Below are positions 7,637 through 16,619 of a stretch of 64,000 bases of DNA, piece by piece (the first letter of the stretch is position 1; each line of letters starts with the position of its first letter). The notes under the pieces were generated by a model. It was not told the DNA's origin. It saw only the letters and a program-made list of their open reading frames with translations, and made no database searches. Source of the stretch: Roseinatronobacter bogoriensis DSM 18756 (GTDB lineage: Bacteria; Pseudomonadota; Alphaproteobacteria; Rhodobacterales; Rhodobacteraceae); NCBI RefSeq assembly GCF_004366635.1, contig NZ_SORN01000001.1, positions 448,435 through 512,434 on the forward strand, written 5' to 3'. The translations under genes were made by a program, and so were the position numbers.

Positions 7637-8146
7637 ATGACATACAAAAGTGCTGCGCGCGTCACCACGGTTCTGGGCCTGACATTCGTGCTGAGCGGGT
7701 GCGGCGGCGGGTTTGGAAATTTCTTTCAGGGCGGCGAGCGGTCGCGCACGGCTGCCGCCGAGATTCACGCGCAGGAGCGTATCGCCGACAGCACCGCGCG
7801 CCAGTCTACAGTCTGGGACCTGTTTTCAAACAACCAGCCCCCCAGCCAGACGGTCGAGGTGAACCGCTATTTGTGGAATGCCGCGCTGGAAGTGCTGGAT
7901 TTCTTGCCAGTGCAGTCGGTTGACCCCTTCTCTGGTGTGATTGTTACAGGCTTTGGCACACCGCCCGGCGGCGGGCGCGCCTATCGCGCGGCGATTCTGG
8001 TCAATGACCCGGCGCTGGATGCGCGGTCGTTGAATGTGGCGCTGATGACCGCCAGCGGCCCCGCCAGCCGCGAGACGATTCGTTCGGTCGAGGATGCCAT
8101 CCTGACCCGTGCCCGTCAGTTGCGGGTGCGCGATCGCGGTCTGTGA
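7637..8146 (+). CDS. DUF3576 lipoprotein
   Basis: A 169-residue exported lipoprotein: hydrophobic signal, lipobox FVLSGC, then a Gly-rich linker and a conserved ~130-residue domain containing VNRYLWNAALEVLDFLP and DPFSGVIVTGFGTPPGG. This is the DUF3576 family, found upstream of leuS-lptE across alphaproteobacteria and probably linked to outer-membrane biogenesis, though no function is proven. The ATG at 7637 is preferred over 7628 because GAGGG sits 8 bases before it. Confidence 0.87.
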   Translation: MTYKSAARVTTVLGLTFVLSGCGGGFGNFFQGGERSRTAAAEIHAQERIADSTARQSTVWDLFSNNQPPSQTVEVNRYLWNAALEVLDFLPVQSVDPFSGVIVTGFGTPPGGGRAYRAAILVNDPALDARSLNVALMTASGPASRETIRSVEDAILTRARQLRVRDRGL

Positions 8147-8178
8147 TCTGGACCTTGTAACAGGACAGCGCTAAAGAT

Positions 8179-8204
8179 GCCGGGCCGGTCGCGCCCGGCT
8201 TTTT
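8179..8204 (+). terminator. Terminator between DUF3576 gene and leuS
   Basis: A 7-bp GC stem (8179-8185 with 8193-8199) followed by five Ts, 33 bases after the DUF3576 stop codon and 25 bases before leuS. leuS therefore probably also has its own promoter or depends on read-through. Confidence 0.8.
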
Positions 8205-8228
8205 CATTGCACAGCCACAGGAAACAAG

Positions 8229-10808
8229 ATGTCCAGCCAGAATGACGCGCGCTACAGCCCGCAAGCGATAGAAACAAAGTGGCAAAAAGCGTGGGATGAC
8301 GCGCAGGCCTTTGCGGCGCAGCGCGACCCCGCGCGCGAGAAATATTATGTGCTGGAAATGTTTCCCTACCCCTCGGGGCGGATTCACATGGGGCATGTGC
8401 GCAATTACACGATGGGTGATGTGGTCGCGCGCTATAAATCCGCAGTCGGGTTTTCGGTGCTGCACCCGATGGGCTGGGACGCGTTCGGCATGCCCGCCGA
8501 GAATGCCGCGATGGAACAGGGCGGCCACCCGCGCGACTGGACCTATGGCAATATCGCCGTGATGCGCGAGCAGATGAAGCCGCTTGGCCTGTCGATTGAC
8601 TGGTCGCGCGAATTTGCGACCTGCGACCCCGAATATTACGGCCAGCAACAGGCCATGTTCATCGACATGCTGGAAGCGGGGCTGGTTTACCGCAAGAATG
8701 CGGTGGTGAACTGGGACCCTGTTGATATGACCGTGCTGGCCAATGAGCAGGTGATCGACGGCAAGGGCTGGCGCTCCGGCGCCGAGGTCGAGCGGCGCGA
8801 GTTGACGCAATGGTTCTTTCGGATTTCCGACTATTCCGAGGAATTGCTGACCGCGCTGGACGGGTTGAAGGACTGGCCCGAGAAAGTGCGCCTGATGCAG
8901 CGCAACTGGATTGGCCAGTCGCGCGGGCTGCAATTTGCGTTCTCGACCGTCGATGCGCCCGAAGGGTTTGACCGGATCGAGGTTTATACCACGCGCCCCG
9001 ACACGTTGCTTGGGGCCAGTTTCGTGGGTATCTCGCCCGACCATCCGCTGGCGCGGCATCTGGAACGCCATGATGGTGCTGTCGCGGAATTTGTGGCCGA
9101 GTGCCGCAAGATCGGCACCACCGAAGAGGCGCTGGAAAAGGCCGAGAAGCGCGGCTTCGACACGGGTATTCGTGTGCGCCACCCGTTTGATAATGACTGG
9201 GAATTGCCGGTCTATATCGCCAATTTCATCCTGATGGATTACGGCACCGGCGCGATTTTCGGCTGCCCCGCCCATGACCAGCGCGACCTTGATTTCGCGC
9301 GCAAATATGGCCTGGCGCACCCGGATGTGTTTTTCGCGCTGGACAATGACACCCCGGTAACCGACACGGCCTTTGTCCCGCCGAAGTCTGAGCCTGTGCG
9401 CTACATACGCGGCTTTGCCGGTGAAGAGGTGCAGACCGGCGCAGAGGCCGTCGAGGCGGCAATCGCATTTTGCGAATCGCGCGGTGTGGGGCATGGGGTG
9501 ACGAATTACCGCCTGCGCGACTGGGGATTGTCGCGCCAGCGCTACTGGGGTTGCCCGATTCCGGTTGTGCATTGCGACACATGTGGCGTGGTGCCCGAGC
9601 GCAAGGAAAACCTGCCTGTCGCGCTGCCCTATGACGAAGATGGCAAGCCCATTGATTTCAGCGTCCCCGGCAACCCGCTGGACCGCCACCCAAGCTGGCG
9701 CGATTGTGCCTGCCCCAAATGCGGCGCAGCCGCCCGGCGCGAGACCGACACGATGGACACGTTTGTTGACTCATCGTGGTATTACGCGCGCTTCACCTCG
9801 CCCCATGCTGACACACCCACCAATGCCGAAGATGCCGCCTATTGGATGAATGTGGACCAGTATATCGGCGGGATCGAACACGCGATTTTGCACCTGCTCT
9901 ATTCGCGTTTCTTCGCCCGCGCGATGGTCAAGACGGGGCACCTGCCCGAAACCGCGTCAGAGCCGTTCAACGCGCTGTTCACGCAAGGGATGGTCACGCA
10001 CGAGATTTACCAGACACGCGATGACAAGGGGCGTGCTGTTTATCACCTGCCGGAAGATGTCGAGGATGGCAGGCTAAAGGCCACGGGCGAAGAGGTGCGT
10101 ATCATCCCCTCGGCCAAGATGTCGAAGTCCAAGAAGAATGTGGTCGATCCGGTCAATATCATTCAGGCGTTTGGGGCCGATACAGCGCGCTGGTTCGTCC
10201 TGTCCGACAGTCCGCCTGAACGCGATGTCGAATGGACCAGTGCAGGGGCCGAGGCCGCGTATAAACACCTGAACCGTGTCTGGATGCTGTGCGACCGAAT
10301 CGCCGCGATACCCGATGGCGCGCCGACCGAGGCCGACACCGATTTGATTCGCGCCATGCACCGCGCCATTGCCGATGTCACCAAGGCGATCGAGAATTTC
10401 GCCTTCAACAAGGCAATTGCCGAACTCTATGCATTCACCAACACGCTGTCGAAAGCGCAGGCCAGTGGTGCGGCGCAGAAAACCGCCATGCGCACGCTCG
10501 CGCAGCTTATGGCGCCCATGGTCCCGCATCTGGCCGAGGATATCTGGGCGCATCAGGGCGGCGCAGGGTTGGTGGCGCAAGCTGCATGGCCCAAGGCTGA
10601 CCCCGCGATGCTGGTGCAGGACACGATCATTCTGCCGATCCAGATCAATGGCAAACGGCGCAGCGAAATCGAGGTTCCGGCCGATCTGCCCAAGGAAGAG
10701 GTTGAAAAACGCGCGCTGGCAGATGATGCTGTGATCAAGGCTTTGGCGGGTGGCGTGCCCAAGAAGCTGATCGTCGTGCCGGGGCGCATCGTCAATGTCG
10801 TTGTCTGA
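8229..10808 (+). CDS. leuS: Leucyl-tRNA synthetase
   Basis: An 859-residue class I aminoacyl-tRNA synthetase that charges tRNA-Leu. The HIGH-type motif HMGH is at 53-56 and KMSKS at 630-634; between them lie the CP1 editing domain and a zinc-ribbon-like pair of CxxC motifs (CDTC and CPKC). The C-terminal anticodon-binding and leucine-specific domains are intact. Length is normal for the bacterial enzyme. Its 3' end overlaps lptE by 14 bases, so leuS, lptE and holA form one operon. Confidence 0.98.
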   Translation: MSSQNDARYSPQAIETKWQKAWDDAQAFAAQRDPAREKYYVLEMFPYPSGRIHMGHVRNYTMGDVVARYKSAVGFSVLHPMGWDAFGMPAENAAMEQGGHPRDWTYGNIAVMREQMKPLGLSIDWSREFATCDPEYYGQQQAMFIDMLEAGLVYRKNAVVNWDPVDMTVLANEQVIDGKGWRSGAEVERRELTQWFFRISDYSEELLTALDGLKDWPEKVRLMQRNWIGQSRGLQFAFSTVDAPEGFDRIEVYTTRPDTLLGASFVGISPDHPLARHLERHDGAVAEFVAECRKIGTTEEALEKAEKRGFDTGIRVRHPFDNDWELPVYIANFILMDYGTGAIFGCPAHDQRDLDFARKYGLAHPDVFFALDNDTPVTDTAFVPPKSEPVRYIRGFAGEEVQTGAEAVEAAIAFCESRGVGHGVTNYRLRDWGLSRQRYWGCPIPVVHCDTCGVVPERKENLPVALPYDEDGKPIDFSVPGNPLDRHPSWRDCACPKCGAAARRETDTMDTFVDSSWYYARFTSPHADTPTNAEDAAYWMNVDQYIGGIEHAILHLLYSRFFARAMVKTGHLPETASEPFNALFTQGMVTHEIYQTRDDKGRAVYHLPEDVEDGRLKATGEEVRIIPSAKMSKSKKNVVDPVNIIQAFGADTARWFVLSDSPPERDVEWTSAGAEAAYKHLNRVWMLCDRIAAIPDGAPTEADTDLIRAMHRAIADVTKAIENFAFNKAIAELYAFTNTLSKAQASGAAQKTAMRTLAQLMAPMVPHLAEDIWAHQGGAGLVAQAAWPKADPAMLVQDTIILPIQINGKRRSEIEVPADLPKEEVEKRALADDAVIKALAGGVPKKLIVVPGRIVNVVV

Positions 10809-11283
10809 CCGCAGAAACCTGCTGCTAAGCATCGCGGCCCTGCCATTGGCGGCGGCCTGTGGCTTTAGCCCGGCCTATGCGCCGGGGGGCGCTGGGCAGG
10901 CGCTGCGTGGTCAGGTGCGTGTCGCGGATCCTGTCCAATCGCGGGACTTCGATTTCGTCGTCGCATTGGAAGACCGGTTGGGTCGGCCAGCCGCGCCGCG
11001 GTTTGACCTGACCTACAGCCTATCGACGTCCGAGCGCGGGGCTGCGCGCATTCCCGGCTTGGGCGACAGCCGGATTACCCTGCTTGGCACAGTGACCTAT
11101 GAGTTGACCGAAACTACAACTGGCAGGGTGGTGACCGAAGGCAGCCTGCGCAACTTCACAAATTATTCGACCACCGATACCCAGCTTGCAACCTTGCGGG
11201 CAAAAGAGGATGCCGAAGCGCGTCTGATGCGTATTCTGGCTGATCAGGTGGTCGCACGACTGATCGCGGCGCTGTCTGAATGA
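10795..11283 (+). CDS. lptE: LPS-assembly lipoprotein LptE
   Basis: A 162-residue lipoprotein that plugs the LptD barrel and helps insert lipopolysaccharide into the outer leaflet. The signal (RRNLLLSIAALPLAAAC) ends in a lipobox with Cys22, followed by GFSPAYAPGG, the typical LptE start, and a conserved beta region with YELTETTTGRVV. It begins inside leuS (14-base overlap) and its stop overlaps the holA start (ATGA), so expression is coupled to both neighbours. Confidence 0.93.
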   Translation: MSLSDRRNLLLSIAALPLAAACGFSPAYAPGGAGQALRGQVRVADPVQSRDFDFVVALEDRLGRPAAPRFDLTYSLSTSERGAARIPGLGDSRITLLGTVTYELTETTTGRVVTEGSLRNFTNYSTTDTQLATLRAKEDAEARLMRILADQVVARLIAALSE

Positions 11284-12302
11284 AGCTGAACGCGCGCGAT
11301 CTGGCACGGCTGATTTCCAAACCCGACCCCCAGCTTGCCGGTGTGCTGATCTTTGGACAAGACGCCATGCGCGTTGCGCTGAAGCGGCAGGAACTGGTCG
11401 CGGCGATGGTTGGCCCGCAAGGTGAAGCCGAAATGCGGCTAGAGCGGATGTCTGGGGCGGAACTGCGCAAAGGTGGCGCAGGGTTGCGCGATACGGTCAA
11501 GGCGCAGGGCTTCTTTCCCGGTCCGCGCGTGGTGCTGGTCGAGGATGCGACCGATCTGGGCCATGATGCGCTCGTAGCGGCGTTGCAAGACTGGCGCGGG
11601 GGGGATGCGCAGCTTGTCGTGACGGCGGGTGCGCTGAAAGCAAGCTCGAAATTGCGCAAGCTGTTTGAAGCCGCGAAACATGCGGCTGCGGTCGCGCTCT
11701 ATGATGATCCACCCACGCGTGAGGAAATAGAGGCGGCGCTGAACAAGGCCGGGTTGAAGCAAATCGACTCTGCGGCGATGCAAGACCTTGTCGCGTTGTC
11801 GCGGGCGCTGGATCCGGGCGATTTCCGCCAGACGCTGGAGAAGATCGCGCTTTACAAACATGGTGATCACACCCCGCTCCAATCACAAGACATCGCCGCT
11901 GTTGCACCTTCCAGTACAGAGGCCGTGGTGGACGACCTGTTGCACGCAGTGGCCGAAGGGCAATCGGCGCAGATAGGACCATTGCTGGTGCGCCTTCAGG
12001 CCCAGGGGGTGCAGGCGGTGACGCTTGCGATCATGTCGATGCGCCATTTCCGCGCCCTTCACGCCATGAGTTGCGACCCCGGCGGGCCGTCCGCCGGTAT
12101 CCAGCGTATGCGGCCCCCTATTTTCGGGCCACGCCGCGACCGGCTGCTGGGGCAGGCGCAGAAATGGGGGCTGGCACGTTTGGAGCGGGCGCTCGGTGAA
12201 TTGATCGAGGCCGATCTGATCTTGCGCTCAAGTTCAAACGCCCCCAGCATGGCAGTCATGGAACGGGCGCTGATCCGGCTGGCCATGCTGGTGCGGCGCT
12301 AG
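11280..12302 (+). CDS. holA: DNA polymerase III delta subunit
   Basis: A 340-residue clamp-loader subunit that opens the beta clamp. The N-terminal part has the delta-type start (LVLIFG-like VLIFGQDAMRVALKRQEL) and the VLVEDATDLGHD stretch; a C-terminal helical collar domain ends in LIEADLILRSSSNAPSMAVMERALIRL, the usual delta tail. It follows lptE with a 4-base overlap, the standard alphaproteobacterial order. Confidence 0.94.
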   Translation: MKLNARDLARLISKPDPQLAGVLIFGQDAMRVALKRQELVAAMVGPQGEAEMRLERMSGAELRKGGAGLRDTVKAQGFFPGPRVVLVEDATDLGHDALVAALQDWRGGDAQLVVTAGALKASSKLRKLFEAAKHAAAVALYDDPPTREEIEAALNKAGLKQIDSAAMQDLVALSRALDPGDFRQTLEKIALYKHGDHTPLQSQDIAAVAPSSTEAVVDDLLHAVAEGQSAQIGPLLVRLQAQGVQAVTLAIMSMRHFRALHAMSCDPGGPSAGIQRMRPPIFGPRRDRLLGQAQKWGLARLERALGELIEADLILRSSSNAPSMAVMERALIRLAMLVRR

Positions 12303-12326
12303 AACAGGCAAAATACCGGAGGGATC

Positions 12327-12920
12327 ATGTATACCGTAATCGGTCGCGCGAATTCCCGTGCAACGCGGGTACTCTGGATGCTGGAGGAACTGGCGCAGGA
12401 TTACGAACATGTTCCGGCGGCCCCGCAATCTGAAGGTGTGGTCAGTTTTAACCCAGCCGGCAAGGTTCCCGTTCTGATCGAAGACGGAACACCGATCACA
12501 GATTCGACCGCAATTATCCAGTATCTGGCCGACAAGCATGGCGCGCTGACATTTCCCGCCGGAACACTGGACCGCGCGCGCCAGGACAGCCTGACACAAT
12601 TCCTTCTGGACGAATTCGACGCAGCCTTGTGGATGGCGGCGCGTCACAGCTTCTTGTTGCCAGAGCAGCTGCGCCAATCCGCGATTAAGGAATCCTTGAT
12701 CTGGGAATTTACCAACAGTCAGAAGACTTTGGTGAATCGCATGGGGGAGGGGCCTTATCTGATGGGGCGAGATATGACTGTGCCCGACATCATCCTGACG
12801 CATTGCGGCATCTGGGCGCGGGTGGCCAAATTCCCGATCCATGAGCCGCGTCTGTCCGACTACCTGACCCGTATGACGGCGCGGGCGCCGCTGGCTAAGG
12901 TGCTGGCGATGATGGGCTAG
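12327..12920 (+). CDS. Glutathione S-transferase family protein
   Basis: A 197-residue GST-fold protein. The N-terminal thioredoxin-like domain contains the cis-Pro strand GKVPVLIEDGTPITDSTAI, where GKVPVL and ITDSTAI contact glutathione. The all-helical C-terminal domain contains the MGRDMTVPDIILTHC motif with the N-capping Ser/Thr-Asp feature. The substrate cannot be told. A GGAGGG ribosome site precedes the ATG. It lies 24 bases after holA and is followed by a bidirectional hairpin region. Confidence 0.87.
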   Translation: MYTVIGRANSRATRVLWMLEELAQDYEHVPAAPQSEGVVSFNPAGKVPVLIEDGTPITDSTAIIQYLADKHGALTFPAGTLDRARQDSLTQFLLDEFDAALWMAARHSFLLPEQLRQSAIKESLIWEFTNSQKTLVNRMGEGPYLMGRDMTVPDIILTHCGIWARVAKFPIHEPRLSDYLTRMTARAPLAKVLAMMG

Positions 12921-12927
12921 CGCTGGG

Positions 12928-13015
12928 CATTTTCTTGCTGCAAATACTCGCGGGGTTTCTCAAGGGGGGCGCGCCCCCCTTGAGGTAGGAGGTTTGGAGG
13001 GCGACAGCCCTCCAA
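12928..13015. repeat. GC-rich intergenic 3'-end element, copy A
   Basis: The element has a 22-base leader (12928-12949), a perfect 24-base palindrome (12960-12983) and a second 9-bp-stem hairpin (12994-13002 with 13007-13015). It lies between the convergent GST and pheA genes and could terminate both. The leader matches 20 of 22 bases at 31711-31732, which is also followed by GC-rich hairpins next to a minus-strand gene end. This looks like a dispersed 3'-end element rather than a unique terminator. Confidence 0.7.
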
Positions 13016-13030
13016 GTCTGGTCAACCGAG

Positions 13031-13864
13031 TTATCTGCGCGCAGGGTCGGCGGGATATGTGCCAAGAATATTCAGGTAAGAGGTGAAATACCGCAACTCT
13101 TCCAGGGCGCGTGCGACATTGTCATCCTCGGGGTGGCCCTCGATCTCGGCAAAGAACTGTGTCGCGGTGAAAGAACCGTCGACCATATAGCTTTCCAGCT
13201 TGACCATGTTCACGCCATTGGTCGCAAATCCGCCCATTGCCTTGTACAGTGCGGCCGGTATGTTGCGCACCCGAAACAGAAAGCTGGTCATCATGCCATG
13301 CACGCCGCGGCGCGATTTGTCCGGTTCGCGTCCCATCACAAGAAACCGGGTGGTGTTGGTCCCTTCATCTTCGATGTGGCGGGCCAGAACATTCAGCCCG
13401 TAAATTTCGCCCGCCAGTTCAGACGCCAGCGCCGCCAGCGAAGGCTCGCCGCGTTGCGCCACTTCGCGCGCAGAGCCTGCCGTATCCGCCCCCGTCACGC
13501 GGTGAATGCCATGTTGCTTCAGAAACGCCCTGCACTGGCCCAGCAGCATGGTGTGGCTCATGGCGTGGGTGATATCGGCCAGTTCGACACCCGGCAGGGC
13601 CAGCAGGTTGATATGCACCCGCACAAAGGCTTCATCCAGAATATGCAGTCCGCTGCCCGGAAGCAGATGGTGAATATCTGCAACCCGCCCGAAAGTCGAA
13701 TTCTCGATCGGCAGCATCGCAAGATCCGCCTGTTCAGAACGGACCTGTTCGAAGACATCCTCGAATGTGCGGCAGGGGACCGCTTCCATTTCAGGGTGCT
13801 TCAGGCGGCAGGCCTGATGTGAATACGCGCCCGGTTCGCCCTGAAATGCAATCTTTCCTGTCAT
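13031..13864 (-). CDS. pheA: Prephenate dehydratase
   Basis: A 277-residue enzyme that converts prephenate to phenylpyruvate in phenylalanine synthesis. The catalytic domain shows IAFQGEPGAYSH at the N-terminus, LPIENSTFGRV, and the NTTRFLVMG motif with the catalytic Thr-Arg-Phe. A C-terminal ACT domain (about 190-270), with NGVNMVKLESY, provides Phe feedback control. There is no chorismate mutase domain, as usual in alphaproteobacteria. The frame stays open to 13957, but the ATG at 13864 gives the family start. It diverges from the cytochrome c gene, with 122 bases between them. Confidence 0.95.
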   Translation of the reverse strand: MTGKIAFQGEPGAYSHQACRLKHPEMEAVPCRTFEDVFEQVRSEQADLAMLPIENSTFGRVADIHHLLPGSGLHILDEAFVRVHINLLALPGVELADITHAMSHTMLLGQCRAFLKQHGIHRVTGADTAGSAREVAQRGEPSLAALASELAGEIYGLNVLARHIEDEGTNTTRFLVMGREPDKSRRGVHGMMTSFLFRVRNIPAALYKAMGGFATNGVNMVKLESYMVDGSFTATQFFAEIEGHPEDDNVARALEELRYFTSYLNILGTYPADPARR

Positions 13865-13986
13865 TTTTTCGCTCACAAAGTCATGTTTTCGCCGGTTTGG
13901 GCATTTCGTGGCGGAAACTACCGCTTGAAACCTGCAAGGGGAAGCGGATAGATACATCCAAATTCGCTGATTTACGGGAATGCGAT

Positions 13987-14493
13987 ATGTTTGACACGAT
14001 GGTAATCACCAAGGCGGTCGCTGCGTTTTGTGGCGCGCTGTTGATCTTTCTGCTCGGCAACTGGGCTGCATCAGGCTTGTATGTGCCGCGCAATGCCGGT
14101 GAGCAACAGGCGTTCATAATCGACACAGGCGCGGATGATGTCGCTGCAGAGCCTGTGGCGGAGCTGACCTTTGAGGAGGCATTCGAGGTTGCCGATGCCG
14201 CTGCCGGGTCGCGCCTGTGGTCGCAGTGTCGGGCCTGTCACGCTCTGGAGGAAGGGCGCAATGGCGTGGGCCCCTATCTGCATGGCATTGTGAACCGCGA
14301 GATCGCATCTGTCGACGGTTTCAATTACTCGGGTGCATTGTCCCAGGCTGGTGAGGTCTGGACCCCGGAGGTTCTGGCCGAATTCCTGCTCAACCCCAGC
14401 GCTCTCACTCCTGGCACCTCGATGAACTATCGTGGGCTGCCAAGCGCGCAGGACCGCGCCAACCTGATTGCCTATATCGAAAGCGAAAGCTGA
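13987..14493 (+). CDS. cycM: Membrane-anchored cytochrome c (CycM/c552 type)
   Basis: A 168-residue protein. An uncleaved N-terminal membrane anchor (about 8-33) is followed by an acidic periplasmic linker (about 38-65) and a class I cytochrome c domain with the haem motif CRACH at 81-85 and a likely Met ligand in GTSMNY near 144. This matches cytochrome c552/CycM of Paracoccus and cytochrome cy of Rhodobacter, which carry electrons from the bc1 complex to cytochrome oxidase (and the reaction centre for cy). The start ATG at 13987 is chosen because the anchor begins there; upstream codons are not family-like. A strong terminator follows. Confidence 0.9.
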   Translation: MFDTMVITKAVAAFCGALLIFLLGNWAASGLYVPRNAGEQQAFIIDTGADDVAAEPVAELTFEEAFEVADAAAGSRLWSQCRACHALEEGRNGVGPYLHGIVNREIASVDGFNYSGALSQAGEVWTPEVLAEFLLNPSALTPGTSMNYRGLPSAQDRANLIAYIESES

Positions 14494-14514
14494 GCTTCGA
14501 CGCACCGCTTTTTT

Positions 14515-14546
14515 ACAGGCCGCCCGCAGAACGGGCGGCCTGTTTT
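14515..14546 (+). terminator. cycM terminator
   Basis: A perfect 12-bp GC-rich stem (14515-14526 with 14532-14543), 5-base loop and a T-rich tail, 21 bases after the cycM stop codon. Confidence 0.93.
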
Positions 14547-14679
14547 CTTTTCATCAAGCGCAATCAAATTACCTTGTCCAAAACGCGAAACACTTGCGGA
14601 TGTATCGACAGCACCGCACAAAGACGAAATAAAGAGAGATAAGCCTGTGCAAGGCAGGCCATAACAGGAGGAGTTGCCA

Positions 14680-16617
14680 ATGCACCGCGAGTCCATAGCA
14701 AAACCCGTGACCTTCCCTGTCGGGCGCCAGCGAATGCCGTTCGTTGCCGCAGGGTTGCTGATTGCAGCATTGCTTGTCAGCCCCGGTTTTGCCGCCGAGG
14801 AAGAGGGTGTGATTCGGGCGCATGGCTATTCCTTTTATGGCGATCTGACCTATCCGGAGGGGTTCGAGCATTTTTCCTATGTGAATCCCGATGCACCCAA
14901 GGGCGGCAGCATCTCGATTTCGGCGCAGGGTACTTTCGACTCGATGAATCCCTTCACCCGGCGCGGGCGCGCTGGGCTGCTGTCTTCTGCGATCTATGAA
15001 AGCCTGCTGGAAAGTTCCGAGCCGATGGGCGGCGGGCTGGTTCCGGCGGATGTTTATGGCGAAGCCTATGGGCTGTTGGCGCATACGGTCGAATATCCCG
15101 AATCCAAGGAATGGGTTATCTTTCATATGCGCCCCGAAGCACGGTTTTCCGATGGCACGCCCCTGACCGCGCATGATGTGGTGTTTTCGCACAATCTGTT
15201 TCTGGAGCAGGGCCTGCCATCCTATGCGCAAGCGGTCAGCGCAAGGGTGACAAGTGCCGAGGCGCTGGATGATCACACGGTGAAGTTCACCTTTGCAGAT
15301 GGGATCTCGCGCCGTTCACTGATTGATCAAGTTGGGGCCACGCCTGTTTTCTCGCAAGCATGGTATGAAGAAACCGGCGCGCGGCTGGACGAATCGCGGA
15401 TGGAAATCTCGCCAGGGTCCGGCCCCTATATGCTCGACAGTTTCGAGGTGAACCGTCGCATCACTTACCGCCGCAATCCTGACTACTGGGCCAATGACCT
15501 ACCGCAAAACCGTGGTCGGCACAATTTCGATGAAATCCGAATCGAGTATTTTGCTGATGGTGCCGCCGCGTTCGAGGCCTTCAAGACCGGGGAATACACT
15601 TTCCGCGCCGAGAACAACTCGCGCCAGTGGGCGACTGGCTATGACTTTCCGGCGCTGAACCGTGGCCATGTGCTGCGCGATGAATTGCCAACTGGCTTTC
15701 CGCCCACACCCACGGGCTTTGTGTTCAATCTGGAACGCGATTTCTTGCAGGACAAGCGCGTGCGCGAAGCGATATCGCTGGCCTTCAATTTTGAATGGAC
15801 AAATGACACGCTGCAATATGGCCTGTTCCAGCAGCGCGCCTCGTTTTCGCAAGGCACGCGCTTTCAGGCAGATGGCCCGCCCGAGGGGCTGGAGTTGGAG
15901 TTGTTGCAATCGCTGGGCGACCTTGTCCCGGACGAAGTCCTGAACGAGCCTGCGCGCATGCCCCACGCCTCTGATCCCGCACGCCTGACAGACCGGCGCA
16001 ATATCCGCGCTGCCAGTGCCCTGCTGGCCGAAGCCGGGTGGGAGGTCGATAATGCAGGTGTGCTGCGCAATGCGGCCGGGGACCGGATGACGATTGAAAT
16101 TCCTGTGTCATCAGCCGGGTCTGCCACAATGGATTCGATCATCGAGACATTCACCCAGAACCTGCAAGGTCTGGGCATTGACGCGCGGTTCCAGCGCATT
16201 GATCCCGCGCAGCACACTGACCGGCGGCGTAATCGCGATTACGACATGATTTTCGACCAATATACCGCCTTCATGGACACAGGCACCGGCCTGCACCAGC
16301 GCTTCGGGTCCGAGGCGGCAGATGATGTCTTCAACCCGGCAGGGTTGCGAAGTGAACTTGTCGATGCGGTGATCGACCTGTCACTGGATGCACCAGACCC
16401 TGAAACGCGCGATGCCGCCCTCATGGCGTTGGACCGTGTTTTGCGCTATGAACATTTCATGATCCCCGGTTGGTTCAATGACACTGTCTGGGTCGCGCAT
16501 TGGGATATTTTCCAGCGGCCAGATGAAACGCCGCCCTTCTCCACCGGAGAAATGGATTTCTGGTGGTTCAATGCAGACCGCGCCGCAGAACTGCGCGCTG
16601 CTGGCGCGTTGAGGTAA
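14680..16617 (+). CDS. yejA: YejA-type ABC peptide-binding protein
   Basis: A 645-residue periplasmic solute-binding protein of the SBP_bac_5 (DppA/OppA) family with an N-terminal signal peptide ending near FAAEEE. Family features are the YVNPDAPKGGSI start, NPFTRRGR, the FSDGTPLTAHDVVFS motif, and a long C-terminal lobe ending in WWFN. Its size and gene order match YejA, which imports oligopeptides such as microcin C in E. coli. The ATG at 14680 follows a strong GGAGGAG site by 6 bases; the in-frame TTG at 14674 is ignored. It is first in a yejABEF-like operon. Confidence 0.93.
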   Translation: MHRESIAKPVTFPVGRQRMPFVAAGLLIAALLVSPGFAAEEEGVIRAHGYSFYGDLTYPEGFEHFSYVNPDAPKGGSISISAQGTFDSMNPFTRRGRAGLLSSAIYESLLESSEPMGGGLVPADVYGEAYGLLAHTVEYPESKEWVIFHMRPEARFSDGTPLTAHDVVFSHNLFLEQGLPSYAQAVSARVTSAEALDDHTVKFTFADGISRRSLIDQVGATPVFSQAWYEETGARLDESRMEISPGSGPYMLDSFEVNRRITYRRNPDYWANDLPQNRGRHNFDEIRIEYFADGAAAFEAFKTGEYTFRAENNSRQWATGYDFPALNRGHVLRDELPTGFPPTPTGFVFNLERDFLQDKRVREAISLAFNFEWTNDTLQYGLFQQRASFSQGTRFQADGPPEGLELELLQSLGDLVPDEVLNEPARMPHASDPARLTDRRNIRAASALLAEAGWEVDNAGVLRNAAGDRMTIEIPVSSAGSATMDSIIETFTQNLQGLGIDARFQRIDPAQHTDRRRNRDYDMIFDQYTAFMDTGTGLHQRFGSEAADDVFNPAGLRSELVDAVIDLSLDAPDPETRDAALMALDRVLRYEHFMIPGWFNDTVWVAHWDIFQRPDETPPFSTGEMDFWWFNADRAAELRAAGALR

Positions 16618-16619
16618 GC

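Noticed and set aside
8001..9689. Long reverse-strand ORF (562 codons) opposite leuS
   Set aside because: It lies wholly antisense to the well-supported leuS gene, is rich in His/Arg/Gln as shadow frames in GC-rich DNA are, and shows no family motif or ribosome site.
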